From Sphingobium sp. MI1205 (GTDB lineage Bacteria; Pseudomonadota; Alphaproteobacteria; Sphingomonadales; Sphingomonadaceae), in contig NZ_CP005189.1 in NCBI RefSeq assembly GCF_001563285.1, positions 248,001 through 312,000 on the forward strand: a stretch of DNA of 64,000 bases. The letters run 5' to 3'. Every line of letters starts with the position of its first letter. The stretch's first letter is position 1. Under the pieces are notes generated by a model. The model had not been told where the DNA came from. It did no database searches and saw only the letters and a list, made by a program, of their open reading frames with translations. The position numbers and the translations under genes were made by a program. Below, in pieces: positions 47,188 through 56,563 of this stretch.

Positions 47188-47502
47188 ACATCCTCTCCAA
47201 ATCCGATTCTTTATAATCGTATCGTACGCAGGCTAACTGTTGTAGGCTCATAGTCAAGCTGCGTTGCAAGCCGCGTGATCGGCACAATTGCACCTCATTG
47301 GTTTGCGGGCATTTTGAATGAATTGATGGCTTCTTCCAGACTTGACCGCGGCGGCCGGTATTCCCATTCGCAAGCTCTGTTACATCCACGCCCGCGAACG
47401 ACCGCGATCGCACCGAATAATACCGAAATGATCCAAGGGAAAAGGGTGCGAAAGACGCCGGGACGGGTGATCCCGCCCCGGCTCCCTCGAGAGGGAGAAG
47501 TC
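47188..47502. other. Intergenic region before a Rieske remnant
   Basis: An AT-rich stretch (47200-47230) upstream of the TetR gene is its probable promoter. Nothing else was recognised. Confidence 0.4.
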
Positions 47503-47690
47503 ATGAGACAGTCGACGATCGACGATTTTGAACAGGCCGTCCGCCGGCAAGGCGTCACTGCGACGCTGCCAATATCATAGCTGGACCTATGGCCTCGACG
47601 GACGATTGATCGGCGTTCCCGACGAGCGGGATTTTCAAGATCTCGACAAGTCGGAACGCGGGCTGATCGAAATCCGCTGTGAGGCGATAT
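47503..47690 (+). pseudogene. Rieske oxygenase alpha-subunit remnant
   Basis: A GAGGGAGAAG box and ATG at 47503 begin a frame that stops at 47580. A shifted frame from about 47556 reads CQYHSWTYGLDGRLIGVPD, then ERDFQDLDKSERGLIEIRCEA, which is the second half of a Rieske [2Fe-2S] domain (C-x2-H pair) and its following loop. Upstream CxH ligands and the whole catalytic domain are gone. Residues differ from both intact Rieske genes here, so it derives from a third. Confidence 0.8.
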
Positions 47691-47711
47691 TGATGGTACA
47701 AGGCCAGCTCC

Positions 47712-48242
47712 TCAAGCCGGCCAGATCCGCCTGTTGCTGAAATCCTTGCCCCGCCGTCCGCCGCGTACATAGGCCGGTTCCATCGCGAAAAAATCATCGG
47801 CGGCCGGATCGACACGTGTCCAGTCGGCAATCTCCTTACGTCGAAAAATCCGCCATTCTCCGCCACGCCGCCGATATTCGTCGATGTACCGGCCGCCGAA
47901 GATCATGTCCTTTTCCGTCCCATCCAGCATCATGCGATGATAGGCGATGAAATAGACCTCTCCCTCCGCGCAATCACCAGCAATGGTGAGCTGCATCTGG
48001 CCAATCATGTGATGGGTGAAGGCGCAACCTTCGAGGCCTGCTTGGGCATAGGCGACAAATTCATCCACCGATCCCGCAAGCGGACCACAATCAACATAGG
48101 CGTCGGGATGAAAGGCCGACTTCTGCAAGTCCGGGTCCAGCCTGTCCTGTCCCCGCATGTAGCGACACACGCAATCCATGATGTCGCGACGGGCCTCCAG
48201 ATCTTCGACCCGGGCGAGCAGTTTCTCGTCGGTCCCGCTCAT
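47712..48242 (-). CDS. SnoaL-like protein coupled to a Rieske alpha subunit
   Basis: A 176-residue NTF2-fold protein: VEDLEARRDIMDCVCRYMRG, FHPDAYVDCG, HHMIGQMQLTIAGDCAEGE and GGRYIDEYRRRGGEWRIFRR. It overlaps the upstream Rieske gene by ATGA. The location suggests a dioxygenase small (beta) subunit. However, the sequence is nearer to SnoaL_4 proteins such as the one at 4246 than to classical beta subunits. It may be a partner or a downstream dehydratase. Confidence 0.82.
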   Translation of the reverse strand: MSGTDEKLLARVEDLEARRDIMDCVCRYMRGQDRLDPDLQKSAFHPDAYVDCGPLAGSVDEFVAYAQAGLEGCAFTHHMIGQMQLTIAGDCAEGEVYFIAYHRMMLDGTEKDMIFGGRYIDEYRRRGGEWRIFRRKEIADWTRVDPAADDFFAMEPAYVRGGRRGKDFSNRRIWPA

Positions 48243-49639
48243 CCCCTAGCGATATACTGGTCAATCATCTTTTCGAAGTGCCGCAGGCGGCTTTCCTGAT
48301 ATCGGCCCAGAACCAGATCCTCCTGCAGCAAGGTCTTCATGCCCTTTTGCTGCATTCCCAAATTGCTTGTGTCCTGATCATAGGTCGTACCGAAGAAATG
48401 GCCGAGGCCAGGCAACTCCGCATAGCTCATCTCGCCCATTTCAAAGACCATGGCGGGTTCCGGCCGGGGTTCGCCTTCCGGGACTTCCAGCAAGAGATAG
48501 AGGTCGAATATGCAGCTGTCAGGATCGTTGCCGTTGGGACGGAAGCGATAGACCGTAGGCACCATCAGCCCCTTGAACAGCACGAGGTTGGGGAACAGCG
48601 TATATTCGATGGAATCAATGCTTTCGGCGTCGGAATAATGCGAATAGTCGCGGCCCATTTCGGCAGAGCGCCTCTGCCGCGCCAGGGCCGCGGCGAAGGG
48701 TCTCGCTTTCTCGCCCGGCGCAAGCTCGGGTGCGGCTTCACCGTTCCAGAAGATCTTGAACAGTTCCTCCAGCACCTGCTGTTCGGTCAAGGTCCGGTCG
48801 ACGTGCGGGCTCTGGACGCCAAAGGCGTGCATGAAGCGCGTGACGTGCGGCGAGTCCGGGAAAATGTCATATTGGGCGTTGGCGTCATTGGTGAAGCCCA
48901 GCGACCAGGCATGAGTTTCAACCGAGTGATAGGCTTCCAGGAAGGCTTCGATACAGGCCTTCCAGTTGGCGGGCAGCACCTTTCGGAAATAGCGCGCGAT
49001 ATATTTGCCGGCGAAATGCTCGCCCGACACATGGTCCGGCAATATCCCCATATAATCGGCCAGCGGGGACGCGTCCGGGTCCATGTTGATAAAGACAAAG
49101 CCGCCCCACCGGTCCACCTTCGCTTCCGGCAGGCGGAAGCGCGCTTCCTCCACCTGGGGGAAATCCCAGCGGCAGGGCACTTCGCTCAACTGGCCCTCCA
49201 GCGACCAGGTGAAGCCGTGGAACGGACAGCGGAACTGTCGCACGCTGGTGTCGCTGTCGCAGAGGCGCGTGCCACGATGCAGGCAGGCGTTGCGATAGGC
49301 TCGGATCTCATCGGGAGACACCCGGGTGATCAGGAAACTATGTTCGGCGAGGTCATAGACGACCACGTCGCCGACTTCGGGAATTTCCTCCTCGCGGCAG
49401 GCCATCTGCCAGGTGCGCGTCCACAGCCTTTCCACCTCCAGCCGATGGAAGGCGGGATCATAATAGCGCCTCTTGTCGATGCCGCCGAGGCCGAGATCCT
49501 CGGGCAGGGTGGTCGCGATCGTCTCGGGTGCCTTATTCTCATCATTCGAGATCAGCCGTTGATAGACCTCATGCGGCGCTTCGCCTGGCATGATAGCCGT
49601 GCCGGGGCGCGTGCGCGTGTCCACCAACCAGTCTGCCAT
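48239..49639 (-). CDS. Rieske-type ring-hydroxylating oxygenase, alpha subunit
   Basis: A 466-residue subunit. Rieske ligands are CLHRG (Cys119, His121) and CPFHGF (Cys138, His141). Mononuclear iron ligands are in EAYHSVETH (His238, His243), with an Asp in TYDQD near 432. The RWDFP and PEAKVDRWGGFVFINMD blocks match the protein at 29649, so the two are paralogues. It overlaps the SnoaL-like gene downstream. It diverges from an FAD dehydrogenase across 323 bp. Electron-transfer partners are missing from the window. Confidence 0.93.
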   Translation of the reverse strand: MADWLVDTRTRPGTAIMPGEAPHEVYQRLISNDENKAPETIATTLPEDLGLGGIDKRRYYDPAFHRLEVERLWTRTWQMACREEEIPEVGDVVVYDLAEHSFLITRVSPDEIRAYRNACLHRGTRLCDSDTSVRQFRCPFHGFTWSLEGQLSEVPCRWDFPQVEEARFRLPEAKVDRWGGFVFINMDPDASPLADYMGILPDHVSGEHFAGKYIARYFRKVLPANWKACIEAFLEAYHSVETHAWSLGFTNDANAQYDIFPDSPHVTRFMHAFGVQSPHVDRTLTEQQVLEELFKIFWNGEAAPELAPGEKARPFAAALARQRRSAEMGRDYSHYSDAESIDSIEYTLFPNLVLFKGLMVPTVYRFRPNGNDPDSCIFDLYLLLEVPEGEPRPEPAMVFEMGEMSYAELPGLGHFFGTTYDQDTSNLGMQQKGMKTLLQEDLVLGRYQESRLRHFEKMIDQYIARG

Positions 49640-49962
49640 GACCCATCCTCTTCATTACTGTTGCCCGCTTCTTGTAAGCCATGTCGCCGCGGTCACCAAG
49701 AGAAGGCTCTGGAACAATGGGAGCGAACATCAATGTCCGCCCGCCCCGCCGTCCGGCCACCACCACTTGGGTATACTCTGGCCTGACGGCAGCAGCGGGC
49801 GACATCGCTCAACAATATGCTATACGCGCTGATGACCGGCCGACGGCCTCAAGGCAAAAAACCACGTTGCAAATGAGGCGTCACAAAGCCAAGGCTCGAC
49901 CGCATTTTGAATCATCAGGGCCACAGGGCCTCATCGTTTAATCGTGAGAGAGAGACCGAAAC
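49640..49962. other. 323-bp divergent promoter region
   Basis: It separates the Rieske gene and the FAD dehydrogenase. The only notable sequence is TTGCAAATGAGGCG at 49868, sharing AAATGAGGC with the 45970/46031 repeats. No gene was found. Confidence 0.4.
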
Positions 49963-51390
49963 ATGCCTAACGAAGCTGAAACCGCAACAGATTACGACAT
50001 CATCGTGGTGGGAGGCGGCGGCGCGGGCATGACGGCGGCGCTGTTCGCGCATGCGGCCGGCGCGTCGGTCATCATCCTGGAAGCGGACGACAAGCTGGGA
50101 GGCGCGACGCGCCTCTCGGGCGGGGTGGTCTACGCCGCCGGGACCAGTGTCCAGAAGTCCATGGGGATCGAGGATAGCCCGCAAGCCATGTACGACTATA
50201 TCATGACGTTGAACGGCTGGCAGACGCGGCCCGACATCATCCGCCTGTTCGCGGAACGCAGCGCCGCCACGGTCGAATGGCTGGTCAGCCTGGGCGCGGA
50301 ATATCAGTGGGTGGTGAAGTCCGGCGTCGACACGGTCCCGCGCGGCCACTGCACGGTGGGCGCCGGCGATACCATCGGACGTCTGCTGATCAACGAGGTG
50401 GGCGCCAAGGGGATCGAAACCGCGCTCAAGACGCGCGTGGAGCATTTGCTTGTAGAGGACGGCCGCGTCGTCGGCGTTCATGCGTCGGGCATGGACCTGC
50501 GGGCCAAGGCGGTCATCATCACGACCGGGGGCTTTGGCAACAGCCCCGGCATGCGCGCCAAATATTTCCCCTCTGCCGCGCAGCATGGCGACATCGTCTA
50601 TTCCGTGCACAATGACGCGCCCTTCATCCTGGGCGACGGCATCAAGCTGGGTGAGGGCGTCGGCGCCCGGATCACCGGCATCGATACCGGCCTTGTCCTG
50701 CCGTCAGCGGGCCTGGTGCCCAATTCGGTGGAAGCGTTCCTGCCGCCCTGGTGCATGCTGGTGAATGACGATGGGCGCCGGTTCATGCCGGAAAATTCAC
50801 CCTATGCCGTCTCCGGCTATCTCATCAACGAACAGCCCCGCGCCCATGCCTGGGCGATCTTCGATGAAAAGACGCTGATCGAAGGCAGCGCCGACAAGCG
50901 CTTCTCCGACCCGTATCATACCGGCGAAGTGTCACAGACATGGGACGAGGATCTGATCCGCAAGCACGTCAAGTCGGGCAAGATTCGCACCGCCGATACG
51001 CTGGAGGCGCTGGCGGACAAGATCGGCGTCAACCGCCTGGCTCTCAATGAGACGATGACCCGCTACAATGCGGATGCACATGAGGGCGTGGACAGCGAAT
51101 GGGCCAAGCAGGCACCCAAATATTTCCCGATCGACCAGGCGCCCTTCTTCGCCGTGGAAGTCCGCGCGTCGGTGATCGGGCAAACGAGCGCGGGCCTCGA
51201 CATCGACGTCCATGGGCGCGTGCGCGACCGCAACGGCGCGACCATCCCCGGCCTGTTCGCGGCGGGAGAAATCCTGGGCTGCGTGCAGGGCAATCGCTAT
51301 TCCGGCGGTGGCATGGGCGTCGGCAACGCGCTGACCTTCGGGCGGCTTGCGGGCGAAGAGGCCTCAAAGGCCGTGTTCGCCAACGCATGA
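49963..51390 (+). CDS. FAD-dependent dehydrogenase (fumarate reductase/3-ketosteroid-1-dehydrogenase family)
   Basis: A 475-residue flavoprotein. The N-terminal Rossmann is VVGGGGAGMTAALFA with GGATRLSGG. The substrate domain lies in the middle. The C-terminal FAD-closing segment is GLFAAGEILGCVQGNRYSGG followed by GMGVGNALTFGR. This family introduces or reduces C=C bonds next to a carbonyl (succinate, ketosteroids, cyclohexanones). The broken gene at 21937 belongs to the same family. A perfect UUCG-loop terminator follows. The precise substrate is unknown. Confidence 0.9.
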   Translation: MPNEAETATDYDIIVVGGGGAGMTAALFAHAAGASVIILEADDKLGGATRLSGGVVYAAGTSVQKSMGIEDSPQAMYDYIMTLNGWQTRPDIIRLFAERSAATVEWLVSLGAEYQWVVKSGVDTVPRGHCTVGAGDTIGRLLINEVGAKGIETALKTRVEHLLVEDGRVVGVHASGMDLRAKAVIITTGGFGNSPGMRAKYFPSAAQHGDIVYSVHNDAPFILGDGIKLGEGVGARITGIDTGLVLPSAGLVPNSVEAFLPPWCMLVNDDGRRFMPENSPYAVSGYLINEQPRAHAWAIFDEKTLIEGSADKRFSDPYHTGEVSQTWDEDLIRKHVKSGKIRTADTLEALADKIGVNRLALNETMTRYNADAHEGVDSEWAKQAPKYFPIDQAPFFAVEVRASVIGQTSAGLDIDVHGRVRDRNGATIPGLFAAGEILGCVQGNRYSGGGMGVGNALTFGRLAGEEASKAVFANA

Positions 51391-51396
51391 TCGTGC

Positions 51397-51422
51397 GCCG
51401 GTGCGGTTTCGACCGCACCGGC
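51397..51422 (+). terminator. Intrinsic-type hairpin with UUCG loop
   Basis: A perfect 11-bp stem GCCGGTGCGGT / ACCGCACCGGC closed by TTCG begins 7 bp after the flavoprotein stop and is followed by TCCCTTTCC. Confidence 0.8.
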
Positions 51423-51610
51423 TCCCTTTCCGGTCAACTGGTCTGATCGGCCAACCCAAGGGCGGCGAGTATCACCCAAGCCGCAATCGGCATCGACGAT
51501 GATCATGTTGAGCGCCATCAGACATCCCAACCCTCATGATTCCCTGCGGCGGCATCCGCCATCGCGCGATAGGCATCTGTCCCCCGGCGACAACCAGGAA
51601 GTGGTCGGGA

Positions 51611-52083
51611 TGGGGCGAAGCCCAGGCTGACAGGCCGATTAGCGAACGACGTCGGCACGCTGTAGCGGTTGCGCTCCAGATGAACCAGACAGGTCGGCGA
51701 CACCCGCTTGCCATATCCCACGACGCCGTCGAAGGGCCTGGCCACCGGCATCAGGCATTCCACCTCATCGGCCCTGGCATCGGCGGCAGAGCCCGGCTCG
51801 GTCCCGTGCGGGATATCCTGCCACAGCGCCTTGCAGCGCTGTTCCGCGCCCGCCCATCTGTTGCTGGCGGCGATAATCATCGCGCCAGTCCCGCGCAAAG
51901 GCGGCGACACGGCCATAGGAGCCATCATGGCCCAGGCTCGCCAGATCGGCGGGCTGCTGCGTCCTTGTGTCTGACCGCAGATATTTACGGATCGTATTTC
52001 TTGACAGCCCCGTACGTCGCAATCTCGCGGATCGATAGATGATCGCGGTAATGCCAGCGTCGGATAGCGCTCAATGACGCCAT
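51611..52083 (-). pseudogene. IS21-family IstA transposase remnant
   Basis: From ATG 52081-52083 the frame reads SAIRRWHYRDHLSIREIA. A one-base shift continues RRTGLSRNTIRKYLRSDT, the IstA N-terminal helix-turn-helix. After a gap with no DDE catalytic core, 51611-51760 encodes MPVARPFDGVVGYGKRVS and CLVHLERNRYSVPTSFANR, the IstA C-terminal domain. The central half and the IstB gene are missing. The flanks 51423-51610 and 52084-52231 contain no other gene. Confidence 0.85.
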
Positions 52084-52231
52084 GTCCAACTCTCCATGAT
52101 CCCCCGCGTCAAAGCCAGGGGCGAGTTCAACATGGGTCAATTCTCAGCGAAAATTTATGCCCTTCCAGAGGCACTCCTCAGCGGCAATCAACAGGTAGTC
52201 CGCAGGCCGAAGCAGTCGATACCACCTCAGA

Positions 52232-53374
52232 CTAGCTGAGTGATCTGTAATCGGATATTGCCGCTGTGATGCGCTTAATCATCTCTAAAGTATGATCCAT
52301 CGGTTGCATGTCCGGCAGATCGTCACCTGGATACATGGTTACGGTCCACCATGCGAGTGCAGGCAGCAACTCGTGACGTATATGTTCGAGCGCCTCCTCG
52401 TAGCTGACGTCTGGCCCGCCGTTTCGTGACAGCTGATCGAGGTAATGTCGCGTGAAAGCCTCGCCCTGCTCCCTGCGAACTTCGATGGGCATCGCGGTGC
52501 TGAGCGTGTAGGCAAGATCGCGACCCCAATGGCCGCGGGTCGCGCACTGCCAGTCGTTGATGCCCATGTGACCGGTTGGCGTGATATACCAGTTGCGCAA
52601 GTGCACGTCCGCATGGATCAGCGTATGCGGTAACGAGCGCTGCCTGTCTATCGCAGCGATCGTGGCAGGCCAAACCTTGTCCTCAAGCGCAACGACGTCA
52701 GCCGGGATGACCGCTTTGGCGGCATCGAAGCCCTTGGCACAAAGCTGCTCGAAACCCAGTTCGATGACCTTGTCGAAATATTGTGGCCAGGTCTGCAAGC
52801 CGCCCAGTATGGCGTCGCGATCCTCGCTCTTCCAGAAGCGGCCATGGATGGAGGCGAGCAAGGATAACTGGCCTCGCCAATGCTCCTCGGTCAGTTTGCT
52901 CTCCAGCGTACAGAATTCCGTCTCCGGATCGAGATCGTGGAGCATAATGAACGAGTTGTATGTGTCGGGATTGACCTTGGCCCAGACTGGCTTCGGTGTT
53001 TCGATATCGAGTTGCGGCTCTACCCTATTATAGAATTCTACTTCGGCCTCGACGCCGCCGCAGAAACCGACCGAATATCGGTTGGCGAGGCGAAAGGACG
53101 ATTTGCAAAACACCGAACGGGGCAGAGCGGCTTGCATCCCTGCTTCGTTATAATCGAGGAAAATGCGGCGTCGGGTCGAAGTACCATCATCCGCGTCACC
53201 AAGACGATGCCCGACAACTCGCGCACCCTCGACATCACCACAGACGATCCGGGTTAGCCATTCATCGCTGATCTCTTCGTACGAGAGCGGCAGGTCGTTT
53301 TCGGTTTCGGGCGGTCGGTGCGACGCGACTTCCAGATCGTACCTCTCGCGAATTTCGTCCAGCCTGTTGGGCAT
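52232..53374 (-). CDS. APH/ecdysteroid-kinase-like phosphotransferase
   Basis: A 380-residue kinase-fold protein. The candidate ATP Lys is in VFCKSSF (Lys91). The catalytic loop is LIHADVHLRN (His254, Asp256, Asn261) and the metal site is INDWQ (Asp274). Its shape resembles the EcKL/DUF1679 kinases that phosphorylate steroid-like alcohols more than antibiotic kinases. ATG 53372-53374 follows GGAAGGA. It is downstream of the BVMO on the same strand, with a regulon-like motif 227 bp before its start. It differs from the fused kinase at 17641. Confidence 0.82.
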   Translation of the reverse strand: MPNRLDEIRERYDLEVASHRPPETENDLPLSYEEISDEWLTRIVCGDVEGARVVGHRLGDADDGTSTRRRIFLDYNEAGMQAALPRSVFCKSSFRLANRYSVGFCGGVEAEVEFYNRVEPQLDIETPKPVWAKVNPDTYNSFIMLHDLDPETEFCTLESKLTEEHWRGQLSLLASIHGRFWKSEDRDAILGGLQTWPQYFDKVIELGFEQLCAKGFDAAKAVIPADVVALEDKVWPATIAAIDRQRSLPHTLIHADVHLRNWYITPTGHMGINDWQCATRGHWGRDLAYTLSTAMPIEVRREQGEAFTRHYLDQLSRNGGPDVSYEEALEHIRHELLPALAWWTVTMYPGDDLPDMQPMDHTLEMIKRITAAISDYRSLS

Positions 53375-53600
53375 GATATTCCTTCCAATGCGCGGTAGTA
53401 AGGGAATTTGTGCACAGGATATGCCGACAACCGTCTGGTGCAGCCTGCCCCGCAACTATGATCAATCTGACAAATGCCATTGATCGCCCGAGCTACTCCC
53501 CGTCCCCGACCGGATTTCCGGCACTTGATTTCTATTTCAATGGTGCACCCTTACAGGCTTTCCTGGCTGTCTGTCTGCCAAGGGCATTCACCTGTCTGGG

Positions 53601-53613
53601 GGCAAATTGCGCC
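53601..53613. promoter_or_regulatory. GGCAAATTGCGCC, AraC-motif-like site
   Basis: It matches the 27260 repeat at 12 of 13 positions. It lies between the BVMO stop and the kinase gene, 227 bp before the kinase start; this distance is long, so the site is a weaker candidate. Confidence 0.45.
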
Positions 53614-53630
53614 AACCGTCCGGCATCGGG

Positions 53631-55616
53631 TTATGCCCGCTCCGACTTTCGCACCCGGTCATCCTGGGATGTCATGCTATCCGCGTTCCAGGCTTCTACC
53701 CTGAAATCCCCAAGGTTGACCTTGGCGAAGGCGTCATGCACCTCGCGCGAGGTCCAGGGCGATTGCACGGCGGATCGACCCGGCGTCGTGATGTAATAGG
53801 ATGCATGGGTCGTCTTCGGGTTGACTGATACGATGCCGAGCAGCCTCTTCTCGAGCTCGGCGTTGAAATCGCGGTAGACCTGCTCGCTTATTTCGACCGA
53901 CTTCCAGTTGTTTTCGATCTCGCGCGCAAGCAGATCGAGGATGTAGGTGATGGCCCATTCGCCATACTGGACGGGACCCAGGTTCCTCGGGTTCGCGTTG
54001 GGACCATAAAGCATGAAGAAATTGGGCATGTTTGGGGCGGCAATGCCCCAGAAGGCCTGTGGCCCGGTATCCGCCCAGAGGTCGGCGATCCGTTTGCCAC
54101 CCCGCCCCACGATATCGATTTCCGCGAAATAGTTATTGGGATCGAAGCCGGTGGCCATGACGACAATGTCGAATTGTCGTTCGATGCCGTCCACGGTCGC
54201 GATGCCGCCTTCGGTGAAGCGCGCAACCCCGTCGGTCACAAGTTCGACATTATCGCGCTTGAGCGCATCGAACCAGCCGTTGTCGACTACTGGCCGATTA
54301 GCAAAGATCGGGTAATCGGGGATGCTTTTTTCAAGCAGATCCGGCCGGTCCGCAAGAGCTTGCCGAATGTGCGCCAAGGCAAACTCGCGCGCCTCGCGGT
54401 TTACAGGATTTGACGACAGGGGATCGTCCCAGTCGGCATCAACGTCGAAGACGCGCAGCAGGCGGTGATCGCCGAGCACCCACCCCAGCGCAAAGCGCGT
54501 CCAGTTGGCGTAATAGGGCACGTTCGCATCCAGCCACTGGGCCTCTTCGGAAAGAGGCTGACGGTAGCCATGCGCCGGAACGACCCAGGCCGGTGACCTC
54601 TGGAAGACGGTCAGTTGCGCGACAAGCGGCGCGAGGTCCGGCACCATTTGCAGGCCGCTTGCGCCCGTACCCAGAACCGCAACACGCTTACCGGTCAAGT
54701 CCGTCTCCGGATCAAACAAGCTCGAGTGCATCACCTTGCCGCGGAAATCCGCCATCCCGGCAATCGCCGGAATTTTCGGACGGTCCAGCAGCCCGATCGC
54801 GCTGATCACCGCACGATAATTGCGGGTGACCTGGTTCCCTTGTGCATCGGTCGCGCTGACGGTCCATTCGCCGCGATCTTCGCTCCAGACAAGGCTATCG
54901 ACCTTCATGCCGTAACGGATATGGTCGGCGAGGTCGTATTCTTCCACGCACCACTGCAGATATTCCTCCATTTCGGCGCGCGGCGCAAAACCGTGACGGA
55001 ACGGGAACGTCGCGCCGAAACTGTGCGAATAGAGGCGGCTGGGCCAGTCCACACGGGCGCCGGGATAGCGGTTCTTCTGCCAGGTTCCGCCCGGTCCGGC
55101 ATTGCGGTCGAAAAGTTCAAACGACAAGCCCGAGGCCTTGAGCTGGACCGCGGCGTTGATGCCCGCAAGGCCGGCCCCGATTACGAGTACGGAAAATTCG
55201 GCGGGGTTGCCGCAGGCCGGCGGATTGTCCCAGCCGTCCACCTTCGGTTGCAACGCGAGGACGTCGCGATGCAGATCCATCTCTTCGATCGGCACGGGAT
55301 CGCCCGCCGCAAGGCTCATCGCGTGGCGCAGGACTTCTTCATCCTGGGCAGAGGGCGGAGAGATCGTGCCATCGCGATAGCCGCGCAGCAGCGCAAACGC
55401 CTTGTCCCTGATCGTCGCCAAATCGCTTTCGTCGGGGACGATCGTCGCCTCGCTCAGCCCTACCCGCAACCGCTGCGTTTCGATACGGTCCAGCGATCCG
55501 TCCTGGGTCGCGTGGTAGATCAGCCCCATCAGCACCATCGGATCGGCAGCGGCCAGCGCCTTGCGCAGCCATCCGTCGTCGGCACCGCGCAGGGCCTCGG
55601 TCACAATCTTGGTCAT
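53631..55616 (-). CDS. Baeyer-Villiger-type flavin monooxygenase
   Basis: A 661-residue flavoprotein. A 130-residue N-terminal helical extension precedes the FAD Rossmann GAGLAG (147-152). The BVMO fingerprint region FRGKVMHSSLFDP (291-303) has Phe where Trp is usual. The NADPH Rossmann is GTGASG (316-321), then ATGFDPNNYF. Such enzymes turn cyclic ketones into lactones or add oxygen elsewhere. The start overlaps the preceding SDR stop (ATGA), coupling it to SDR and the oxocamphor-hydrolase-like gene. A half-copy lies at 28429. Confidence 0.92.
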   Translation of the reverse strand: MTKIVTEALRGADDGWLRKALAAADPMVLMGLIYHATQDGSLDRIETQRLRVGLSEATIVPDESDLATIRDKAFALLRGYRDGTISPPSAQDEEVLRHAMSLAAGDPVPIEEMDLHRDVLALQPKVDGWDNPPACGNPAEFSVLVIGAGLAGINAAVQLKASGLSFELFDRNAGPGGTWQKNRYPGARVDWPSRLYSHSFGATFPFRHGFAPRAEMEEYLQWCVEEYDLADHIRYGMKVDSLVWSEDRGEWTVSATDAQGNQVTRNYRAVISAIGLLDRPKIPAIAGMADFRGKVMHSSLFDPETDLTGKRVAVLGTGASGLQMVPDLAPLVAQLTVFQRSPAWVVPAHGYRQPLSEEAQWLDANVPYYANWTRFALGWVLGDHRLLRVFDVDADWDDPLSSNPVNREAREFALAHIRQALADRPDLLEKSIPDYPIFANRPVVDNGWFDALKRDNVELVTDGVARFTEGGIATVDGIERQFDIVVMATGFDPNNYFAEIDIVGRGGKRIADLWADTGPQAFWGIAAPNMPNFFMLYGPNANPRNLGPVQYGEWAITYILDLLAREIENNWKSVEISEQVYRDFNAELEKRLLGIVSVNPKTTHASYYITTPGRSAVQSPWTSREVHDAFAKVNLGDFRVEAWNADSMTSQDDRVRKSERA

Positions 55617-56563
55617 TCGGAAGACTCCGCCTTGGATTTTGCGAACCGACCCGATTGCCAGGCGACCACCTCATCCAGAGAATCGGTCGGTTCGTACATT
55701 GCTGTTGTGGCGCCAACTTCGTCGGCATGCTGAACAAGCATCTCGACGCTGAGCGCGGGATCGTAATAGCCGCGGCCGGGTCCGATGGCCACGCGGGCCG
55801 CCCGCCCTCCCCACCCGGAAAAGACCTGCCCGGTGAACGAACATGCAGGGCTTGCCAACCACACCGCCACGGACGCCGCCAGCGACGCGGGCATGATCTG
55901 ACGGGTGGCTTCCAGCATTGCCGGGTCCTTGATCGCCGCGTCGTGCATCCGGCTGTAGCCGCCAGGCGTAATTGAATTGACGAGAATGGCCGACTCCGCC
56001 CCCTCGATCGCCAGCGTTCGCATCAGCCCGTGTACCGCGCCCTTAGCCGCGGCATAGCTCGCCTGGCCGGCCATCCCATAAAGGCCGGCCGCCGATTCGG
56101 TCATGACGATCCGGGGCGAGCGGCTCTTCAGCAGCATGGGCCAGGCGGCACGAACGATGTTGATCGTGCCGGCGACATGTATCTCCCAATAGCGCCGGAA
56201 TTCGTCGAGCGAGGTACTTATGAATGGGTTCGAGCCGCAAATGCCAGCATTGGCGACAACGATGTCGATCCCGCCGAACGCCTCGCGCGCCTTGCTCGCC
56301 AGGCGCGCCATGTCGGCTTCGCTGGTCACGTCGCCATCATCACCAATCGCCCTGCCGCCCTGCGCAACGATTGCTGCGACGACAGCCTCTGCGCATTCGG
56401 CGTTTTCGCCGCTGCCGTCGCCGTCCGTGCCCAGATCGTTGACAACGACCGCAGCGCCACGCCGCGCCAGTTCGTGCGCATAGGCGGCCCCCAGCCCCCG
56501 ACCAGCGCCGGTAACGATTGCGACCAAGCCGTCCAGCCTGATGTCCGCGGATTCGTCAGTCAT
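55613..56563 (-). CDS. SDR-family oxidoreductase (MFE-2/17-beta-HSD4-like)
   Basis: A 316-residue SDR with TGAGRGLG (18-25), the VNDLGTDGDGSG loop typical of (3R)-hydroxyacyl-CoA dehydrogenase domains of multifunctional enzymes, Ser157, Tyr170 and Lys174 (YAAAK). The NNAG motif is ANAG. ATG 56561-56563 lies 8 bp inside the preceding gene, and its own stop overlaps the BVMO start. The longer frame to 56752 runs inside that gene and is rejected. A role in side-chain or ring-cleavage product oxidation is inferred. Confidence 0.9.
   Translation of the reverse strand: MTDESADIRLDGLVAIVTGAGRGLGAAYAHELARRGAAVVVNDLGTDGDGSGENAECAEAVVAAIVAQGGRAIGDDGDVTSEADMARLASKAREAFGGIDIVVANAGICGSNPFISTSLDEFRRYWEIHVAGTINIVRAAWPMLLKSRSPRIVMTESAAGLYGMAGQASYAAAKGAVHGLMRTLAIEGAESAILVNSITPGGYSRMHDAAIKDPAMLEATRQIMPASLAASVAVWLASPACSFTGQVFSGWGGRAARVAIGPGRGYYDPALSVEMLVQHADEVGATTAMYEPTDSLDEVVAWQSGRFAKSKAESSE

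Noticed and set aside
48278..49786. A 502-codon open frame antisense to the Rieske gene
   Set aside because: It is a codon-bias shadow typical of high-GC DNA; it lacks a family pattern and ribosome-binding site, and the opposite strand encodes an unambiguous Rieske oxygenase.
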